A stretch of DNA of 16,642 nt from CAZXPA01 sp964642485 (lineage in GTDB: Bacteria > Patescibacteriota > Patescibacteriia > UBA2591 > UBA6264): assembly GCA_964642485.1 (NCBI GenBank), contig CAZXPA010000011.1, positions 1 to 16,642 of the forward strand, read 5' to 3'. A program made the translations under genes and the position numbers. Under the pieces are notes generated by a model. That model was not told the DNA's origin. It saw only the letters and a program-made list of their open reading frames with translations, and made no database searches. Positions 6,502-12,953 of this stretch are shown here, in pieces (within the stretch, counting starts at the first letter, position 1; the number at the start of each line of letters is the position of its first letter).

Positions 6502-7276
6502 TTTCTTCCAATTTGATTTCCTGGCCTAACCACTGACTGGCTAAACTCTGATATTTCTCAGTTAAATCAGAAACAAAAAATTTATGTTCAGAACCTTTAA
6601 CCAGGCTCTTTTTTATTTCTGGATTTTGTCTTAAAAACTCTTTTATCTCTCTAATCATTTCTTCGCCAGGATTAATAATTTTAACTTGACGACCAATTTT
6701 AATCTGGATAATCTTCCTCAAAAGAGGATAATGATTACAAGCTAAAATCAAAGTATCAATTTGGTTAAATTTCAGGGAATAAACATAGCGCTTAATTACT
6801 CGGCTAGTTTCTGGTTTTTTAATCCAATTTTCTTCAATTAAAGGAACTAATAAAGGTGTGGCTTTGGCAAAAAGTTTGACCTGGAAATCAAGGTCTTCAA
6901 AAAATTTTTGGTAAATCCTTGAATTAATAGTGGCTCGCGTCCCAATCACACCAATTTTTCTATTTGAACTAATTTTAATTGATTTTTTAACTGCGGGGCC
7001 AACTACCTCAAAAAGTAAAACTCTGAGCTGCTTTGTTAAATCATCCATAGCTGTAGCTGAAGTAGTATTACAGGCAATAATAATCAGCTCTGCTCCCTTT
7101 TTAATTAAAAACTCTACTCCCCGACAAGCATATTTTTTAATTGTCTTTTCACTTTTATCCCCATAAGGCCCATGGGCTGTATCACCAAAATACAAAACTT
7201 GATATTTGGGTAAAACCTCAAATATCTTTTTTACCACTGTTAACCCCCCCATACCTGAATCAAAAACACCAATCAT
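6491..7276 (-). CDS. murI: Glutamate racemase
   Basis: The 261-aa enzyme interconverts L- and D-glutamate for peptidoglycan. GVFDSGMGGLTV (residues 3-14) holds the conserved D7 and S8, and ACNTTSA (68-74) holds the first catalytic cysteine C69. The second cysteine C180 is in ACNHYPLL, where the family normally has GCTHYPLL. The threonine to asparagine change next to the catalytic cysteine is unusual; both cysteines remain, so activity is likely. The ATG overlaps the TGA stop of the upstream mutase as ATGA, which implies translational coupling in one operon. No separate SD is seen. The gene end overlaps trpS by 11 nt in a convergent arrangement. Confidence 0.95.
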
Positions 7277-8637
7277 AGGCTTTTAATAATTTTCTTAATC
7301 TGCTCAAGTTTACCTTGAGCTGTTTTTTTATCTTTTGCCTCAACTGTTATTCTGACCAGGGGTTCAGTATTAGATAATCGGGCATTAAACCACCAACCAG
7401 GAAACTCTACTGTTAAACCATCAAGATAGTCTTGTTTGCCCTTTTGATAAGACTTGGCTAGTTTTTTAATTGCTTTTTGGCGATCCTTAATAGTAAAATT
7501 AACATTTAATTGAGTATATTTTTTAAACTTTTTAATTAACTTAGACAAGGGCTTATTTTTCTGAGACAAAATTTTTAACATTAAAAGCAGGATCAACCCC
7601 CCGCATTCATTATAAAAAACGTCGCGGAAAAACAAATGGCCAGAGGTTTCGCCGCCAAAAATAACATTGTTTTTTAGAGCCATCTTTCTAATAAAAGGTC
7701 TCCCTGTTTTGGCTTTAATTGGCACTCCCCTGCTTTTCTTAATCATTTCGGGGACAATTTTAGAACAAGTTGAGCTGTAAATAATCTTCTCTTTTGGATG
7801 TTTTTTTAAATAATCTTGGGCAAATAAAATAATAATCATTCCTTGATCAATTGTTTCTCCTTTTTCATTAACAAAAATGCTTCGGTCAGCATCACCATCA
7901 AAAGCCAGCCCAAAATCAGCTTGGCGTCTAATTACCTCCATTTGTAAATCTTTAATATTCTCTTTTATTCTTGGATTTGGTGAATGATTGGGAAAATAAC
8001 CATCTGGGTCAAAATATAGAGGATATAATTTGATAGGTATTTTTTTAGCTAATTCTTGAATCACCTTTCCGCCCATGCCATTGCCCGCATCAACCACAAC
8101 CTTCATTGGTTTTATTTGTTTTAAATCAACTAAGTTTAAAATATATTTCAAATAACTTGGAATAATGTTTTTCTTAATAATTTTACCCTGCTCCCCTTTT
8201 GTCTTTAAAACATTCTCTTGTTCAACTAATTTTCTAATCTGGGATAAGCCCCAATCCTGGAAAATAAATTTTGGGCCACGAGCTAACATTTTAAAGCCAT
8301 TGTATTGCCGAGGATTATGAGAAGCAGTAATCATTACTCCCCCATCACAATTAAGATGACTAATAGCAAAATATAAAACATCGGTGGCTACTAAACCGAG
8401 ATCAATGACATTTGCTCCTTGATCAAGTACTCCTTGGCTAAAAGATTTAAAAAGCTGAGGCGAAGATAAACGACAATCTTGGCCAATGACTATCGTCAAC
8501 CTTGAACTATGAACCCTAAATTGTAAACCCAAAAAAGCGGCTAAGGCAACGCCTATTTTATAAGCTGTCTGCTCATTTATCTCATCCGGATAAACCCCCC
8601 GAATATCATAGGCTTTAAAAATGTTAGGATTAATCAT
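7273..8637 (-). CDS. Phosphomannomutase/phosphoglucomutase
   Basis: With the ATG at 8637 the protein has 454 residues, the normal size for the alpha-D-phosphohexomutase family, which moves phosphate between C6 and C1 of glucose or mannose. All four active-site loops are visible: TASHNP (104-109) with phosphoserine S106, the metal loop DGDADR (247-252), the sugar loop GGETSGH (328-334) and the phosphate loop RLSNTEPLVR (420-429). The start MINPNIFKAYDIRG is typical of the family; an earlier in-frame TTG at 8649 would add MLKE and seems less likely. The start overlaps the end of the methyltransferase gene by 8 nt, and the stop overlaps murI as ATGA. The product should supply sugar-1-phosphates for nucleotide sugars used in cell-surface glycans. 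Mannose or glucose preference cannot be read. Confidence 0.95.
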   Translation of the reverse strand: MINPNIFKAYDIRGVYPDEINEQTAYKIGVALAAFLGLQFRVHSSRLTIVIGQDCRLSSPQLFKSFSQGVLDQGANVIDLGLVATDVLYFAISHLNCDGGVMITASHNPRQYNGFKMLARGPKFIFQDWGLSQIRKLVEQENVLKTKGEQGKIIKKNIIPSYLKYILNLVDLKQIKPMKVVVDAGNGMGGKVIQELAKKIPIKLYPLYFDPDGYFPNHSPNPRIKENIKDLQMEVIRRQADFGLAFDGDADRSIFVNEKGETIDQGMIIILFAQDYLKKHPKEKIIYSSTCSKIVPEMIKKSRGVPIKAKTGRPFIRKMALKNNVIFGGETSGHLFFRDVFYNECGGLILLLMLKILSQKNKPLSKLIKKFKKYTQLNVNFTIKDRQKAIKKLAKSYQKGKQDYLDGLTVEFPGWWFNARLSNTEPLVRITVEAKDKKTAQGKLEQIKKIIKSL

Positions 8638-9379
8638 CTCTTTTAGCAATTAAAACTAAATTAAACCCTTTTAACCAATTAGTTTTTTGTCCTTTTTTAA
8701 TATAATAAGCATCAATTATATTAAATCCGGCTTTTTTAAACAATTTTTTTAATTCCCTGTTGGTGAAGACATGATAATATCGTTTAACTGCTTTATACTC
8801 AAACTTAAAAGGAATAAACACATCTTTTAAACCAGGGATAATCCGCCAAATTTTGTATTTTCTTATCAACCTTGGCTGATAAAGATTCCAAACAGTAGAG
8901 ATTAAAAAACCATTTGGTTTTAAAACAGCATAACAATTTTTTAAAACTTTCAACCGTAATTTATTTGAAGGAATATGATGTAAAAAAGCAATGGAGAAAA
9001 TAACATTAAACCTATCACTTGGAAACTTAGTTTCCAAGTTCAGGACATCGGCAAGAATAAACTTGGGTTTGTTAAGTTGTTTAATTGTTAAATTGTTAAA
9101 TTGTTTCCTTGCCAATTCAATCAACTTACTGCTATTATCGACTCCGATGTACTCTACTCGTCTATCTTTAAATAATTCATAAAGCCGACCATTGCCGCAA
9201 CCTAAATCTAAAATCTTGTCCCCATTTTTAACATACTTACTTAATTCTTCTAATTCAAACCAAATATTTTGACGAGCTTGGGAAAATTTATCAGCCAGCT
9301 CTTCCCAGTCTTTTTTATTTTTTTCTAAGATTTTTTTTACCTTTTCTGGCCTCATTGAACTCAGTTTAACAAATATCAT
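8630..9379 (-). CDS. Class I SAM-dependent methyltransferase, Trm9/ALKBH8-like
   Basis: The 249-aa protein has a Rossmann methyltransferase fold. Motif I is ILDLGCGNGR (residues 56-65), the acidic residue that binds the SAM ribose is D81 in YIGVDNSSKL, and D111 lies in LADVLNL. SIAFLHHIPS (129-138) and VWNLYQ (163-168) resemble the SIAVIHHLS and VWALEQ blocks of Trm9, which methylates carboxymethyluridine at the tRNA wobble base. An Elp3 gene, which makes that precursor, lies about 430 bp away on the other strand. The assignment to this subfamily is inference from the motifs; a general methyltransferase is the fallback. Residues 91-105 (RKQFNNLTIKQLNKP) are encoded by an octamer repeat. The start at 9379 has AGGAGG 13 nt upstream, slightly far; the ATG at 9355 is an alternative. 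It is the first gene of an operon with the mutase and murI. Confidence 0.85.
   Translation of the reverse strand: MIFVKLSSMRPEKVKKILEKNKKDWEELADKFSQARQNIWFELEELSKYVKNGDKILDLGCGNGRLYELFKDRRVEYIGVDNSSKLIELARKQFNNLTIKQLNKPKFILADVLNLETKFPSDRFNVIFSIAFLHHIPSNKLRLKVLKNCYAVLKPNGFLISTVWNLYQPRLIRKYKIWRIIPGLKDVFIPFKFEYKAVKRYYHVFTNRELKKLFKKAGFNIIDAYYIKKGQKTNWLKGFNLVLIAKRDD
9069..9108 (+). repeat. Period-8 repeat inside the methyltransferase gene
   Basis: Five octamers (TTGTTAAG, TTGTTTAA, TTGTTAAA, TTGTTAAA, TTGTTTCC) lie head to tail. They encode part of the loop between motif I and the D111 strand. The unit is nearly the same as in the intergenic arrays near 1873 and 12922. Confidence 0.75.
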
Positions 9380-9440
9380 AGCCTTGACAAGACCTCCTTG
9401 TTTGTTAAGCTCAAAGCAGAAATTAAAGGAGGATAATCAA

Positions 9441-9707
9441 ATGAAAAAATATTTAGCTCTTTTAATGGTTGCCCTTTTCTTTGGTCTGGTCTTAGCTGAC
9501 CAAGTTATGGCAAAAGCCGGCATACCAAATTACGAAGACCCAGAAATAAGAATCCTGTCAGGCGTTCTTTTGGGAGTTCTTATTGCCGGCGTAGCTTTGG
9601 CCTTCTTCACCCTCTCGCCATTAAAAACGGTGAGTAGACTGACTATCACCATGGTTAGCGGATTTATAGGGATAGTAGCAGCCCTGTTGTTCATTTTTCT
9701 TATGTAG
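9441..9707 (+). CDS. Hypothetical small membrane protein with signal peptide
   Basis: The ATG at 9441 is preceded by AAAGGAGG (9425-9432) at the ideal distance, which sets the start and makes the upstream TTG at 9384 unnecessary. The 88-aa product has a signal-peptide-like N-terminus (MKKYLALLMVALFFGLVLAD) with a plausible cleavage after AKA near residue 26. A short loop with NYEDPE follows, and then two transmembrane helices (about residues 39-59 and 67-87) separated by SPLKTVSR. The plan of signal peptide plus two helices recalls TrbC/VirB2-type pilins, but no sequence motif supports that, so I leave it unnamed. The gene is divergent from the methyltransferase across only 61 nt and is followed by its own terminator. 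Confidence 0.8.
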   Translation: MKKYLALLMVALFFGLVLADQVMAKAGIPNYEDPEIRILSGVLLGVLIAGVALAFFTLSPLKTVSRLTITMVSGFIGIVAALLFIFLM

Positions 9708-9718
9708 AATCAAAGCCG

Positions 9719-9750
9719 ACCCTGTGCTTAATATAGCGCGGGGTTTCTGG
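9719..9750 (+). terminator. Rho-independent terminator after the small membrane protein
   Basis: ACCCTGTGC (9719-9727) pairs with GCGCGGGGT (9736-9744) over 9 bp including two G-U pairs, with an 8-nt loop. TTCTGGTTTTT follows. Confidence 0.7.
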
Positions 9751-9772
9751 TTTTTAAATAAAATGTTATGCT

Positions 9773-9799
9773 ATCTGTTGGTATCGAATACCAACAGAT
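9773..9799 (+). promoter_or_regulatory. 12-bp perfect hairpin at the start of the Elp3 gene
   Basis: ATCTGTTGGTAT (9773-9784) and ATACCAACAGAT (9788-9799) are perfect 12-bp arms around CGA. The structure ends 6 nt before the ATG and no SD is visible, so it could hold the start region closed or be an operator. It has no T-run and is too near the ATG to be a useful terminator. Confidence 0.65.
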
Positions 9800-9805
9800 C
9801 TATAT

Positions 9806-11434
9806 ATGACTGAAAAACAAAAAATTGAATTATTAGTTAAAAAGCTGGTTCAAAAAAGAATTAGTTCTTTTGATAATTTTCTAAAACTTAAACAAAAAAT
9901 ATGCTCTGAATTAAAAACATCAATGCCGGGTAATGTTAACATTTTAAAGACCTATTATAGATTAAAGAAAAAAAGAGAAGTAAAAAACAATGTCTTTTTT
10001 GAAAAACAATTAAAAAAAAGGCCTGTCCGTTCTCTTTCGGGCGTAGCCATTATCGCTGTTTTAACCAAGCCCTGGCCCTGTCCAGGCAAATGCATTTATT
10101 GTCCTTTTGAAAAAGGGGTGCCTAAAAGCTATTTATCAGGTGAACCAGCCGTAGAAAGAGCTAAGTTACTGAAATATAATCCTTATCAGCAGGTTAAAAA
10201 AAGAATTGAGGTTTTAGAAAAAAATGGTCACCCCACAGATAAAATTGAATTGATTGTTATTGGTGGCACTTGGTCATATTTACCCAAACAATACCAAACC
10301 TGGTTTATTAAAAAATGTTTTGATGGGGCGAATAATTCAACCAGTAAAAATTTACAAACTGCTCAGGAAAAAAATGAAAAAGCCAAACACCGGATTATTG
10401 GTCTAACTTTAGAAACCCGCCCCGACTATATTAGTCCCCAAGAAATTCTTAGAATGAGAAAATTAGGCTGTACCCGGGTAGAAATTGGCGTCCAAATCAC
10501 TGATGACAAGATATTAAAACTGAATAATCGCCAACATGGAGTAAAAGAAATTATCCAAGCAACAAAACTTTTAAAAAATGCTGGCTTTAAAATCTGTTAC
10601 CATATGATGCCCGGCCTTCTTGGGTCTAATCCGCAAAAAGATTTAAAAATGTTTAAGCAATTGTTTACTAATCCTGATTTTCAACCAGATATGCTTAAAA
10701 TCTATCCTTGTGTGGTAACCAGGGGCTCAAAACTCTACAAATTATTCAAAGACAAAATATACCATCCTTATTCTGATAAACAATTAATTAATTTGTTAGT
10801 GAAAATAAAATTAATTATCCCCCCGTATGTTCGAATTAATCGTTTAATTCGTGATATACCTGCTTGGCAAATTAAGGGCGGAAGCAAAATTTCTAATTTA
10901 AGAGAAATTGTCCAAAAACAAATGAAAAAACAAAAAAAGACCTGCCAATGTATTCGTTGCCGAGAAGTAAAAGATTTAAGGTTTAAGATTTTAGATTTCA
11001 GATTGATTAAACGAGATTATGATGCCTCTGATGGCAAAGAGATCTTCTTGTCTTTTGAAGATATTAAAGAAAACAAGTTAGCTGCTTTTCTCCGCCTCAG
11101 ATTACCAAACTTTTCTCCTGACCAGGTTGAACCTGGGCAAGTTTTATCTGTTTTAAAAAATGCAGCTATTATTCGTGAATTACATACTTATGGACAACTG
11201 GTTGAAATTGGTAAAAAACCAGCGCACTCCGACATTAAGCCAGGAGTGCTCTGGTTAAATAAAAAAGCTGTTCAACACTTAGGTCTGGGTAAAAAATTAA
11301 TGCAACAAGCTGAAAAAATAGCTAAAAAAGCTGGTTATAAAAAAATGGCCATTATTTCTGGCATTGGTGTGAGGGATTATTACCATCATTTAGGATATTA
11401 TCTACAAGATACTTATATGGTCAAATCATTATAA
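9806..11434 (+). CDS. elp3: Elp3-family tRNA uridine(34) acetyltransferase (radical SAM plus GNAT)
   Basis: The 542-aa protein has an N-terminal helical region (1-75), a radical SAM domain and a C-terminal GNAT acetyltransferase domain (about 435-542). The iron-sulfur cysteines are C92, C96 and C99 in PWPCPGKCIYCP, followed by SGEPAVERA, KYNPYQQV, KIELIVIGGTW and ETRPDYI, all Elp3 hallmarks. CQCIRCREV near residue 380 is the zinc-type knuckle. QHLGLGKKL and SGIGVRDYYHHLGYY are the acetyl-CoA and substrate parts of the GNAT fold. Known Elp3 proteins attach a carboxymethyl group to C5 of the tRNA wobble uridine using SAM and acetyl-CoA, and single-protein forms occur in archaea and some bacteria. 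Residues 390-400 (DLRFKILDFRL) look like an extra segment made of a 7-bp repeat. The gene has no SD and starts just after a 12-bp hairpin. It converges with murF. Confidence 0.95.
   Translation: MTEKQKIELLVKKLVQKRISSFDNFLKLKQKICSELKTSMPGNVNILKTYYRLKKKREVKNNVFFEKQLKKRPVRSLSGVAIIAVLTKPWPCPGKCIYCPFEKGVPKSYLSGEPAVERAKLLKYNPYQQVKKRIEVLEKNGHPTDKIELIVIGGTWSYLPKQYQTWFIKKCFDGANNSTSKNLQTAQEKNEKAKHRIIGLTLETRPDYISPQEILRMRKLGCTRVEIGVQITDDKILKLNNRQHGVKEIIQATKLLKNAGFKICYHMMPGLLGSNPQKDLKMFKQLFTNPDFQPDMLKIYPCVVTRGSKLYKLFKDKIYHPYSDKQLINLLVKIKLIIPPYVRINRLIRDIPAWQIKGGSKISNLREIVQKQMKKQKKTCQCIRCREVKDLRFKILDFRLIKRDYDASDGKEIFLSFEDIKENKLAAFLRLRLPNFSPDQVEPGQVLSVLKNAAIIRELHTYGQLVEIGKKPAHSDIKPGVLWLNKKAVQHLGLGKKLMQQAEKIAKKAGYKKMAIISGIGVRDYYHHLGYYLQDTYMVKSL
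10973..11009 (+). repeat. Period-7 repeat inside the Elp3 gene
   Basis: Units GATTTAAG, GTTTAAG, ATTTTAG and ATTTCAG run head to tail and are read in frame as DLRFKILDFRL. They fall between the cysteine knuckle and the GNAT domain, a linker where extra residues are tolerated. Confidence 0.55.
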
Positions 11435-11464
11435 CATGAGAACATAGAAATAAAGAAGAATAAA
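11433..11464 (+). repeat. Period-8 repeat at the end of the Elp3 gene
   Basis: The units AACATGAG, AACATAGA, AATAAAGA and AGAATAAA begin on the last two bases of the Elp3 stop codon. Confidence 0.4.
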
Positions 11465-11466
11465 GA

Positions 11467-11520
11467 AAATTTTGCAAAGCCCCTCTCACTTGCGCGCAAG
11501 TGGGGAGCGAAACAAAATTT
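11467..11520. repeat. Nested inverted repeat between Elp3 and murF
   Basis: A perfect 16-bp palindrome with arms CACTTGCG and CGCAAGTG (11487-11502) forms the core. Outer arms AAATTTTG (11467-11474) and CAAAATTT (11513-11520) also pair, and partly complementary C-rich and G-rich segments lie between. It sits midway between two convergent genes and could end transcription from both sides, though no long T-run follows. Confidence 0.6.
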
Positions 11521-11560
11521 AATGTTAGAATGCTCCAATGTTCAAATGTTCCAATGATTT
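11521..11560 (+). repeat. Period-8 repeat abutting the murF stop
   Basis: Five octamers (AATGTTAG, AATGCTCC, AATGTTCA, AATGTTCC, AATGATTT) end exactly where the murF stop codon begins at 11561. Confidence 0.6.
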
Positions 11561-12853
11561 TTACAGCCACTCTTTTCCTTGTCTAACTAAAAGTTTTTCT
11601 GCTTTTTCTGGCTCAAGCATTATTTCCTTAACAATTCCTTCCAGCCGAGCCCCTTGCGACCCCTTGATTAAAATTAAATCTCCTTTTTTTATTTTCTTTT
11701 GTAAAAATTTCCCGACCTCAAAAGAATCAGCAAAACTAAATATTTTTTCTTGACTCAAACCATATTCCTGGGCTCCACGAACTATTTCTTTTGCCTCCTG
11801 ACCAACTGTAATTAAATAATCAAAATTCATTTTACCAACACTCTGACCAACCTGATGATGTTCTGATTGACTTAATTCACCTAACTCTAACATATCACCT
11901 AAGACCACCCACTTCTTAGCTTGCGGGTGTGTTTTTATTTCTAATAAAGTTTCTAAAGCTAACTCAACTGCCTTAGGCGAGGAGTTATAAGTATCATCAA
12001 TGATTAAGCTTTGTTTAACACCCTTGACTAAAACCATCCGGCCGGGCAAAGGTTGATATTTTTTTACTGCCTGGGCAATAGTAATTAAATTTAAATTAAA
12101 GGTAAGGCCAATGCTAATTGCCGTCAAAATTGAATAAATTTGAGCTGAGGTAATAATCTGAGACAAAAATATTGGTACTACATTCCCCTTATAACTAATT
12201 TTAAATCTTAATCCTTTAATCTGAGGGAGGTCATCTTTTAATTCTTGGTCAAGACTAACCCCTATTGCTTGAACATCTGCATTAGATGAAAGGCCAAAAG
12301 TTAAAACCTTAGCTGAAGTCTTCTTTTTTAAAACCCTTACCTTTTCATCATCAGCATTTAAAATCGCCCAACCATTTAAAGGAAGATGACTAATAATTGC
12401 TTGTTTTTCTTTAACAATATTTTCTACACTCTTAAAAAATTCCGTATGAGTCGGGCCAATTGCTGTTATAATCCCAATTTGACAAGGAATAATCTTGGTT
12501 AAATATTCAATATCTCCTGGCCGGTCAGCTGCCATTTCTAAAACTAAAACCTTAGGATAAGATTTTTCTGGGAAAACTATTTTCTTAATTGCTATCCAGA
12601 AAACTTTTAACCAGCCAAAAATATTTTTCCTTGGAGAAATACAACCCAAAACTGTCAAAGGCACCCCAATCTCATTATTATAGTTTTTTAAACTCCGCCA
12701 AACATTCATCTGATCTTTTAAGATAATGTAAATTGCTTCTTTGGCTGAAGATTTCCCCACACTACCAGTAATCCCAATAATAAGAGGCTGGTACTTTTTA
12801 ATCACCCGACGAGCAAACCAGGCTAGAGTCTTTTGGAGAACTTTTAATAACAT
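11561..12853 (-). CDS. murF: UDP-N-acetylmuramoyl-tripeptide--D-alanyl-D-alanine ligase, short form
   Basis: This 430-aa Mur ligase adds D-Ala-D-Ala to the UDP-MurNAc-tripeptide with ATP. The P-loop GITGSVGKSS is at residues 27-36, NYNNEIGVPL follows, and then EMAADRPGDIEYL, IGPTHTEFF, NADDEKV, the DDTYNSSPKAVELAL block and LGDMLELGE. These motifs mark MurF rather than MurC, D or E. Standard MurF begins with a substrate-binding domain of about 80 residues before the P-loop; here only about 26 residues precede it, and they form a basic amphipathic or membrane-associated helix (LLKVLQKTLAWFARRVIKK). Substrate recognition must therefore differ, or the binding domain has been lost, as seems common in CPR-type genomes. 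There is no SD. The gene is the last of the minus-strand dcw cluster, and its stop abuts an octamer array. Confidence 0.92.
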   Translation of the reverse strand: MLLKVLQKTLAWFARRVIKKYQPLIIGITGSVGKSSAKEAIYIILKDQMNVWRSLKNYNNEIGVPLTVLGCISPRKNIFGWLKVFWIAIKKIVFPEKSYPKVLVLEMAADRPGDIEYLTKIIPCQIGIITAIGPTHTEFFKSVENIVKEKQAIISHLPLNGWAILNADDEKVRVLKKKTSAKVLTFGLSSNADVQAIGVSLDQELKDDLPQIKGLRFKISYKGNVVPIFLSQIITSAQIYSILTAISIGLTFNLNLITIAQAVKKYQPLPGRMVLVKGVKQSLIIDDTYNSSPKAVELALETLLEIKTHPQAKKWVVLGDMLELGELSQSEHHQVGQSVGKMNFDYLITVGQEAKEIVRGAQEYGLSQEKIFSFADSFEVGKFLQKKIKKGDLILIKGSQGARLEGIVKEIMLEPEKAEKLLVRQGKEWL

Positions 12854-12861
12854 GCCAAATT

Positions 12862-12953
12862 CAATTTAACAACTTAACAATTTAGCAATTTAACAGTTTT
12901 TAAAAATGCTTAAAAAAATTTTTGTTATTTTGTTTATTTGTTTAATTGTTTAA
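12862..12953. repeat. Two opposed period-8 arrays between ftsI and murF
   Basis: CAATTTAA-type units occupy 12862-12893 and TTGTTTAA-type units occupy 12922-12953, in opposite orientation, so the arms can pair into a long imperfect hairpin. The right array ends exactly at the ftsI stop codon (12954). The 100-nt gap between ftsI and murF holds little else. Confidence 0.6.

Noticed and set aside
9384..9389. TTGACA as a -35 for the small membrane protein, and TTG at 9384 as its start
   Set aside because: No -10 occurs 15-19 nt downstream, and the ATG at 9441 has an ideal SD and begins a signal peptide.
12862..12953. CRISPR-like array
   Set aside because: Units are 8 bp, degenerate and without spacers, and no cas gene is present.
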